From assembly GCA_022750195.1 (NCBI GenBank), contig JAKIWE010000006.1, positions 1 through 64,000 of the forward strand: DNA of 64,000 bases, in the 5' to 3' direction. Below the pieces are notes generated by a model that did no database searches, was not told the origin of the DNA, and worked only from the letters and a program-made list of their open reading frames with translations. This document shows, piece after piece, positions 58,464 through 64,000 of the stretch (its first letter is position 1; each line of letters opens with the position of its first letter). Both the position numbers and the translations under genes were made by a program. The stretch is from Thermoplasmata archaeon (GTDB lineage Archaea; Thermoplasmatota; Thermoplasmata; Lutacidiplasmatales; UBA184).

Positions 58464-59153
58464 GTGAGCGGAGCAACGGCGAGCCCTACCCCCCCGGCGT
58501 CGCCGGAGGAGTTGGGCACGGTGACCACCGAGATCCGCCGACTCGGCGAGTCGGTACGCGGGCGGCTCGAGGAGGAGCGGGACTGGCTCGTTCGAGGGAT
58601 CGGCCTGGTGGTCCTCGCCGCGACGTATCTGCAGACCGTCCCCCTGCTGTTCGTCATCCCCGTGAGCGGTGAGTGGCGCGTCATCGACACTGGAGTCGTC
58701 GCGTGCACCTCCGCGCTCGGTCTGCTGCTGCTGCTCGCTCCGCGGTGGATTCGGGAGGGCTTCGCCCGACTGTTCCGCCTACGACCTCCCCCGGTCCCGG
58801 CCCCGTCGAGCGTTGTGGCCGAAGCGATCCGGCAGGTCCTGGTCAACGAGGGCGAGATCGAGGAGATCAGCACCCTCGCCAACGTGACGTCGATCCTCCT
58901 CGTGGTGCTCGTGACCATCGCGACCGTGCTCGGGGTCCTGGGCCTGTTCGCGACGCTCTCGGGAGTGATCCCTGGGTTCGGTCTCTTCGTCGTCGCTCTG
59001 GTCGGGCTCGGCGTGGCGGCGGCGATCATCGTGGTGGCAACGATCCTGCTGCTGCGGTGGCGGCACCACGCGCTTCGCGAGCTCGATCGGGAGAACGCCT
59101 GGCGTTGGGGGGAGCTCGGGCGCCTCCAACGGGAATTCTGGCAGAGGTACTGA
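58464..59153 (+). CDS. Membrane protein of unknown function
   Basis: The product is about 229 aa. A charged N-terminal helix (RRLGESVRGRLEEERDWLVRG) is followed by two membrane segments (LVVLAATYLQTVPLLFVIPV, VVACTSALGLLLLLAP), a Pro-rich loop and a helical stretch (SSVVAEAIRQVLVNEGEIEEISTLANV). Two more segments follow (ILLVVLVTIATVLGVLGLFATL, GLFVVALVGLGVAAAIIVVATILLL). No family is recognised. GTG at 58464 is chosen; GTG at 58434 is possible. TATA-like TTTGAATAC lies at 58407-58415. It is 4 nt from the wHTH gene behind it. Confidence 0.65.
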   Translation: MSGATASPTPPASPEELGTVTTEIRRLGESVRGRLEEERDWLVRGIGLVVLAATYLQTVPLLFVIPVSGEWRVIDTGVVACTSALGLLLLLAPRWIREGFARLFRLRPPPVPAPSSVVAEAIRQVLVNEGEIEEISTLANVTSILLVVLVTIATVLGVLGLFATLSGVIPGFGLFVVALVGLGVAAAIIVVATILLLRWRHHALRELDRENAWRWGELGRLQREFWQRY

Positions 59154-59157
59154 CCGG

Positions 59158-59451
59158 ATGGCCGGGCCGATCCAGCGGCCGGACCTCTACGTCGTCGCCC
59201 GTATCCTGGAGACCCTCTGCACCCGGGAGCGCCGGCTGGGCCGGACCCAGCTCCAACTGGCCTCGGGAGTGAACTACAGCCAATTCGCTCGGTACCTGGA
59301 ATTTCTGCAGCAGCGAGGGCTCGTCACTCTCAGGACGGTGGATGACGGAGCCGAGTCGATCGACCTGACCCCCAAGGGGTACGATGCGATGATGTTCATC
59401 GCGAAAGCGATTCGCGACCTTCTGGGCGACGATTACGTCAAGCGCCGGTAA
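59158..59451 (+). CDS. Winged-helix DNA-binding protein
   Basis: The 97-aa protein reads as a winged helix: PDLYVVARILETLCTRERRLGRTQLQLASGVNYSQFARYLEFLQQRGLVTLRTVDDGAESIDLTPKGYDAMMFIAKAIRDLLG. The recognition helix is NYSQFARYLEFLQQ, and the wing is VTLRTVDDGAESIDLTPKG. This is close to the SSO10a/Sso-type archaeal wHTH regulators with a C-terminal dimer helix. It is coupled to the membrane protein in front and may sense or regulate it. Confidence 0.8.
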   Translation: MAGPIQRPDLYVVARILETLCTRERRLGRTQLQLASGVNYSQFARYLEFLQQRGLVTLRTVDDGAESIDLTPKGYDAMMFIAKAIRDLLGDDYVKRR

Positions 59452-59499
59452 GCCGGCACGTCCACCGGGCCTGCCCGGGCGAGCGCGTGCGAGCATAGC

Positions 59500-59508
59500 T
59501 ATTTAAAT
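59500..59508 (+). promoter_or_regulatory. TATA box of cdc48
   Basis: GCTATTTAAATCG is a strong TATA element in the gap after the wHTH gene, about 33 nt before the ATG at 59537. It predicts a leader of a few nucleotides. Confidence 0.6.
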
Positions 59509-59536
59509 CGACTTGAGGTTGAATCGCCACCCTCGA

Positions 59537-61759
59537 ATGGTAGAGGCTCTCACCCTCCGGGTCGCCGAGGCGTTCCAGCAGGACATCGGGTTGGGGACCG
59601 CCCGCCTCGACGTCGGAACGCGTTCCCGCCTCAAGGTCGGCATCGGCGATGTGGTCGAGATCCGCGGACGAAAGACCACGGCCGCGGTCGTCAGCCGCGC
59701 CCCGCCCGACGACGAGGGGAAGAGCCTGGTCCGTATCGAGGCCGTCGTCCGGCGGAACGCCGGGGTGAGCATCGGCGACCGCGTGCTCGTCCAGCGGGCC
59801 GACTGTCCGATCGCGGAATCGATCACGATCGCCCCGATCTACTCCGGCTCGGCGAAGATGGACCTGGGCCCCGGGCTCGAGCAGTTCGTCTCGAAGGCGC
59901 TGACGCGCCGGCCCTTCGTCCGCGGGGACGTCTTCGTCATTCCCGGGGTCTTCCTGATGGGCGGGTCGCTCCCGTTCATGGTCGTCGCGACCCATCCGAA
60001 AGGAACGGTCCAGGTCGGACCGACGACCCTCATCACGATCAAGGAAGAGACGGTCACCGAGACCGAGGTCGCCGCGCCGCGCGTCGCCTACGAAGACATT
60101 GGGGGACTGAAGGAGAAGCTCGGTCGCGTCCGCGAGATGATCGAGCTGCCGCTCAAGCATCCGGAGCTGTTCGACCGGCTCGCGATCTCCCCGCCGAAGG
60201 GGGTGCTCCTGTACGGCCCCCCCGGGACCGGCAAGACGCTGATCGCCAAGGCGGTCGCGAACGAGGCCGGGGCGCACTTCATCGGCATCCAGGGCCCCGA
60301 GATCATCTCGAAGTACTACGGGGAGAGCGAGAAGGAGCTCCGCGAGAAGTTCGAGGAGGCCGAGAAGAACGCGCCGTCGGTGATCTTCATCGACGAGCTC
60401 GACTCGATCGCCCCCCGGCGGGACGAGGTCGTCGGCGAGGTCGAGCGGCGCGTGGTCGCCCAGCTCCTGACCCTGATGGACGGTCTCTCCGGACGAGGGA
60501 ACGTCATCGTCATCGCGGCCACGAACCGCGAGGAGGCGATTGACCCGGCGCTGCGACGGCCGGGCCGCTTCGACCGGGAGATCGAGATCGGCGTCCCGAC
60601 ACAGGCCGGCCGCCTCGAGATCCTCATGATCCACACCCGGGGGATGCCGATCGAAGGGGGCGAGAAGGACCGCGACCGGATGCTCAAGGAGCTCGCCGCG
60701 CAGAGCCACGGGTTCGTCGGCGCCGACCTAGCGGCCCTCGCCCGCGAGGCGGCGATGCGGGCGCTGCGCCGCTTCCTGCCCGAGATCGACTTCGAGCAGC
60801 CGATCCCGCTATCGCTGCTCGAGCGGATGAAGGTCATCGACCGCGACTTCCGCGAGGCGCTCAAGGAGATCGAGCCGTCGAGCCTGCGCGACGTCGCGGT
60901 CGAGATCCCCTCGACGAAATGGGAGGAGGTCGGAGGGCTCGACCGGATCAAGCAGGCCCTGCGCGAGTCCGTCGAACTCCCGTTCAAGAGTCCCCAAGTG
61001 TACCGGAACCTCGGCATCGACCCCCCGCGCGGGATCCTGCTCTACGGACCGCCGGGCGTCGGCAAGACGCTGCTCGCGAAGGCGGCCGCCACCGAGAGTC
61101 AGGCCAATTTCATCTCCGTGAAAGGCCCCGAGGTGATGAGCAAGTGGGTCGGAGAGAGCGAGAAGGCGATCCGGGTGATCTTCAAGAAGGCCCGCCAGGC
61201 CTCGCCGGCGATCGTCTTCATCGATGAGATCGATTCGATCGCCCCGCGCCGCGGCCTGCAGACCTCGAGCGGCGTCACCGAGCGGATCGTCAACCAGCTG
61301 CTCACGTCGATCGACGGCCTCGAATCGCTGGAGCGAGTCCTGGTCCTCGCCGCGACGAACCGACCGGACATCCTCGACGAGGCGCTCCTCCGCACCGGGC
61401 GATTCGACCGGCTCCTGTTCGTCGAGCCGCCCGACCTCGCCGGACGGCTCGAGATCCTCAAGGTCCACACCCGCAAGATGCCACTCGCCGACGTCTCGCT
61501 CCCGGAGCTCGCTCAACGGACGACCGGGTTCGTCGGAAGCGACCTGGCCGCCCTGTGCCGGGAGGCGGGGCTCGTGGCGATCCGCGAGAGCCTGAAGGCC
61601 ACGAAGGTGACGACGGCGCACTTCGAGGCCGCTCTCAAGCTGGTGCACGGCTCCGTGGACCCGGACTCTCTCAAGTTCTACGAAGAGTTCGGCCGGCAGC
61701 TGAACCGCGACCGCGTCGCCCGTCGTCGGGAAGAGGCGGCTCCGACCATCTACCGGTAG
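59537..61759 (+). CDS. cdc48: Cdc48/VAT-type AAA+ ATPase
   Basis: The 740-aa protein has an N-terminal double-psi barrel domain (TLRVAEAFQQDIGLGTARLDVGTRSRLKVGIGDVVEIRGRKTTAA) and two AAA+ domains. D1 Walker A is GPPGTGKT (227-234), with FIDELDSIAPRRDE; D2 Walker A is GPPGVGKT (504-511), with FIDEIDSIAPRR. Both have the second region of homology with arginine fingers. It unfolds proteins, probably feeding the proteasome encoded at 43 kb. The length is typical. The ATG at 59537 agrees with the TATA position. Confidence 0.97.
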   Translation: MVEALTLRVAEAFQQDIGLGTARLDVGTRSRLKVGIGDVVEIRGRKTTAAVVSRAPPDDEGKSLVRIEAVVRRNAGVSIGDRVLVQRADCPIAESITIAPIYSGSAKMDLGPGLEQFVSKALTRRPFVRGDVFVIPGVFLMGGSLPFMVVATHPKGTVQVGPTTLITIKEETVTETEVAAPRVAYEDIGGLKEKLGRVREMIELPLKHPELFDRLAISPPKGVLLYGPPGTGKTLIAKAVANEAGAHFIGIQGPEIISKYYGESEKELREKFEEAEKNAPSVIFIDELDSIAPRRDEVVGEVERRVVAQLLTLMDGLSGRGNVIVIAATNREEAIDPALRRPGRFDREIEIGVPTQAGRLEILMIHTRGMPIEGGEKDRDRMLKELAAQSHGFVGADLAALAREAAMRALRRFLPEIDFEQPIPLSLLERMKVIDRDFREALKEIEPSSLRDVAVEIPSTKWEEVGGLDRIKQALRESVELPFKSPQVYRNLGIDPPRGILLYGPPGVGKTLLAKAAATESQANFISVKGPEVMSKWVGESEKAIRVIFKKARQASPAIVFIDEIDSIAPRRGLQTSSGVTERIVNQLLTSIDGLESLERVLVLAATNRPDILDEALLRTGRFDRLLFVEPPDLAGRLEILKVHTRKMPLADVSLPELAQRTTGFVGSDLAALCREAGLVAIRESLKATKVTTAHFEAALKLVHGSVDPDSLKFYEEFGRQLNRDRVARRREEAAPTIYR

Positions 61760-61775
61760 CCCGCCCGCTCCCCCG

Positions 61776-61805
61776 TTTTTCTGACGGAGTTATCCGCACT
61801 TTTTT
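61776..61805 (+). terminator. Oligo-T terminator after cdc48
   Basis: Runs of five (61776-61780) and six (61800-61805) T's, rare in this GC-rich DNA, follow the cdc48 stop within 50 nt. Archaeal transcription often stops at such U-rich tracts. Confidence 0.55.
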
Positions 61806-61817
61806 CGCCGGGCAAGC

Positions 61818-61824
61818 TATATTA
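61818..61824 (+). promoter_or_regulatory. TATA box of the surface-protein gene at 61889
   Basis: AAGCTATATTAGG sits right after the T-runs. Initiation near 61846 gives a leader of about 43 nt with a possible GGAAAAGGGA ribosome-binding stretch before the ATG. Confidence 0.55.
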
Positions 61825-61888
61825 GGGGGGCCTAAGTTCGCCGCGCGCCCCCCGATAGGGGACGGCTGGAAAAGGGACGTGAAACACG

Positions 61889-64000
61889 ATGGGTAGATGG
61901 GTACCACGACTCGTCCTGTGGGCCCTCGTTACGCTCGTGCTGGCGGGTACGCTGGCGCAGGCGGCGGGAGCGCGGACGTCGTCGTCGACGAGTTACACCC
62001 TGCTCGGCTACGTCGAGCAGAACGCCTCGGTCGGCTTCGCGCCGGTCCCGGCGGGTGTGACCGTTCAGCTCAGCTCCCAGGCGACTCACGCGACCTACAC
62101 GACGCTGACGACGAGCGCCAGCGGGCAGTTCAACTTCACGAGCGCCTCGACCTCGAACGCCCTGGGCGTCGGTTGGTGGAGCCTCTACGTCCCGCCCCAG
62201 GTCGCCCACCTCTCGGCGTACGGCTGCCAGCCGTGCGCGGTCCTTCCGGCGAGCCAGGACCCGACCTGGTACTTCGAGAACCAGTCGACGCTCACCGGCT
62301 CGAACAACCCGGTCTACCTGAGCAACGTGAGCTACCTGCCGTACAACACGACCATCAGCGGCAACGTCACCTACGGCGCCCAGAAGATCGCCGGGGCGGT
62401 CGTGCAGCTGATCGCGCCGCGGTACAACGGCTTCGTGCTCTCCTCCAACACCACCAACAAGAACGGCTCGTTCAACCTGAGCGCCCCCTGGGGCAGCTGG
62501 GTCCTCGTCGCGTCGATCCCGTCGAACCCGCCGCTCGTATCGTACAACGCGATCTCGATCGCCGCGCCGATCGTCCGGTTCAACCCGGCGATCCACGGTT
62601 ACGAGACCTCCGGGTACATCAACGTCAACACGGTCAACGGTCCGCACATCCCGAACGGCGCGAACGTCTCGCTGTTCGACCCGACCAACCAATACCTGTA
62701 CACGACCTCGAACCCGGCCGGTGGCTACTACACCGTGGGTACCTACCCCGCGGGCTTCAACTACGGGGTCGGGGGCCCGGCGACCTACACGGTCATCCTT
62801 GCCCCGGTGGGGTACACGACGACCTCCTACGCGCTGACCGTCAGCGGAGTGAACCCGACCGGCGGCTCGCCGATCAACGTCGCCGTCCGGGCCCAGGCGC
62901 CCCCGGCGTCGTACCTGACGACCCTGAACTTCACCTCGGCGGGGTTCGGCAAGCTGAACGTCACGACGATCGGCACCCTCGGCCCGAACGCGGTGCTCAC
63001 GGAGCTGCCCAACGCCAGCGTCGGCGACCTCTGGGCCCAGCTGGCGCTCGACACCCAGCACAACCTGACGTTCTCGACCGCGAACCTCGGCTGGCTGCAC
63101 ACTTTCCTGGCGGGTGAGGGCCCATTCTTCCCAGCCGGTCAGGCCCAGACGACGGTCAACGGCACCGGCTTTGGCCAGCCCACCAACGACACCTTTGCCT
63201 TCGGCTCGACCTGTGCGTCGTACTGCGGCCTCTCCAGTAACGCGGGGGTCCAGCTCGCCTGGTACCAGAACTACAACGTCACGGCGAAGCTTCCGTCGGG
63301 CGGCAAGACCTACACGATGTCGTTCAACTTCCGCCATCCGACCAACGGCCAGTCCATCAACTACACCGTGGTGCTGCCCGCGACCTACGTGCTGACGGCG
63401 AACAACCCCGTCCCGGCGCAGAGCCTGCTCAAGCCGGCGGGACCGGGGGGGACGTGGACGAAGTTCACCCTGGTCAGCAAACCGTCCTCGTCGACCTGGG
63501 GAACGGCGTCGTTCACCTTCGTCAAGTACGCCAGCCTGTCGGCGAACGTCAACATCACGGCGCAGAACTTCACGTTCTCGAAGCTGAACGTGGTCAACTC
63601 CACGCGCAGCGGCTACACGGTCATCGTCGGGCAGGGCCAGAACGTCTCGTTCTCGGCCATCAACTCGACGTTCCCGGCGGGTAGCAACGGCACGTCGTAC
63701 AAGTGGTACTTTGGCGACTCGGCGACCCCCACCGTCAGCGGGCAGCCGACGAGCTACCACACCTACAACGCGACGGGGAACTTCAGCGGCAACGTGACGG
63801 TCACGAGCTCGGGCGGGGTCAAGAACTCGACCGGGTTCCACGTGGTCGTCGGCAACCTGCCGCCGACCGCGGTGATCAGCCAGAACGACACGAAGCCGTA
63901 CGCGCGGGGGAACCTCGCGGGCACGCCGTTCGTCGTCGTCAACTGGTCGACAGGCATCCGGTTCAACGCCTCGTCCAGCGTCTCGACGCTCTACCCCAGC
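61889..64000 (+). CDS. Large secreted surface protein with PKD domain (partial)
   Basis: The frame is open from ATG 61889 to the right edge, 704 codons without a stop, so the C-terminus is missing. It begins with a signal peptide (RLVLWALVTLVLAGTLAQAAGA). Carboxypeptidase-regulatory-like beta modules follow: YTLLGYVEQNASVGFAPVPAGVTVQL, and TISGNVTYGAQKIAGAVVQLIAP...TTNKNGSFNLSAPWGSWVLVA. Near the visible end is a PKD domain (YKWYFGDSATPTVSGQPTSYHTYNATGNF). Asn-X-Ser/Thr sequons are very frequent (NTT, NVT, NLS, NGT, NAT). It is probably a glycosylated S-layer or adhesin-type protein. Start choice is supported by TATA and signal peptide. Confidence 0.85.
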   Translation, partial: MGRWVPRLVLWALVTLVLAGTLAQAAGARTSSSTSYTLLGYVEQNASVGFAPVPAGVTVQLSSQATHATYTTLTTSASGQFNFTSASTSNALGVGWWSLYVPPQVAHLSAYGCQPCAVLPASQDPTWYFENQSTLTGSNNPVYLSNVSYLPYNTTISGNVTYGAQKIAGAVVQLIAPRYNGFVLSSNTTNKNGSFNLSAPWGSWVLVASIPSNPPLVSYNAISIAAPIVRFNPAIHGYETSGYINVNTVNGPHIPNGANVSLFDPTNQYLYTTSNPAGGYYTVGTYPAGFNYGVGGPATYTVILAPVGYTTTSYALTVSGVNPTGGSPINVAVRAQAPPASYLTTLNFTSAGFGKLNVTTIGTLGPNAVLTELPNASVGDLWAQLALDTQHNLTFSTANLGWLHTFLAGEGPFFPAGQAQTTVNGTGFGQPTNDTFAFGSTCASYCGLSSNAGVQLAWYQNYNVTAKLPSGGKTYTMSFNFRHPTNGQSINYTVVLPATYVLTANNPVPAQSLLKPAGPGGTWTKFTLVSKPSSSTWGTASFTFVKYASLSANVNITAQNFTFSKLNVVNSTRSGYTVIVGQGQNVSFSAINSTFPAGSNGTSYKWYFGDSATPTVSGQPTSYHTYNATGNFSGNVTVTSSGGVKNSTGFHVVVGNLPPTAVISQNDTKPYARGNLAGTPFVVVNWSTGIRFNASSSVSTLYPS

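Noticed and set aside
1..64000. Search for CRISPR arrays, insertion sequences, integrases or phage genes
   Set aside because: No regularly spaced repeats, transposase motifs or terminal inverted repeats were seen; the region looks like core chromosome.

Overview
The window is a gene-dense, GC-rich stretch of an archaeal chromosome. Direct markers are an archaeal RNA polymerase operon (rpoH, unsplit rpoB, split rpoA'/rpoA''), L30e, NusA-like KH protein, aCPSF1/FttA, proteasome beta, Cdc48, a KEOPS Cgi121-like gene, Dph6, split GMP synthase and an E-type succinate dehydrogenase. Unsplit rpoB with high GC and many Kelch/PKD surface proteins suggests a mesophilic Thermoplasmatota-like euryarchaeon; this placement is inference, because only the first ~54 nt of 16S rRNA are in the window.

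Layout. 1-460: 5' end of 16S rRNA (minus), its leader and promoter. 0.46-4 kb: methyltransferase, VapBC-type toxin-antitoxin, cation efflux protein, HAD hydrolase. 4-13.6 kb: minus-strand RNAP operon (rpoH-rpoB-rpoA'-rpoA''-rpl30e-membrane ORF-nusA), immediately preceded by a tRNA-Lys gene. 13.6-16.1 kb: small regulators and membrane proteins. 16.2-20.3 kb: purS-purL-dph6 and a methyltransferase. 20.4-24.3 kb: large Kelch/PKD surface protein and a second, similar methyltransferase. 24.5-33.3 kb: methylmalonyl-CoA mutase, folC-nth-alaS, a double KaiC-like ATPase and a DUF4440 protein. 33.4-37.4 kb: M29-like protein, purE, polyprenol-kinase-like protein, guaAb, two small regulatory-looking proteins. 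37.4-42 kb: sdhA-sdhB-sdhE-ridA-membrane protein operon. 42-48.5 kb: surface protein, psmB, fttA, phosphodiesterase, glycosyltransferase. 48.5-53.5 kb: mutS-mutL-nuclease operon. 53.6-53.9 kb: tRNA-Ser and tRNA-Gly. 54-64 kb: cgi121-like, MBL hydrolase, AlkZ-like, DUF72, membrane proteins, wHTH, cdc48 and the start of a giant surface protein.

The most striking content is in the tRNA genes. tRNA-Lys(UUU) can only be folded if two introns are removed, one in the D loop (31 nt) and one in the T loop (38 nt). tRNA-Gly(UCC) carries a 31-nt T-loop intron at the same position (59/60). The exon-intron junctions form bulge-helix-bulge motifs, and the two T-loop introns use the same 4-bp central helix (UUCG of the T loop with CGGA of the intron). 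Neither gene has an anticodon-loop intron. These genes would be easily missed by standard tRNA searches. No CRISPR array, transposase, integrase or prophage gene was seen.

Many genes have a TATA-like element 26-32 nt before the start codon, consistent with widespread leaderless transcription; these promoters are predicted by eye only.
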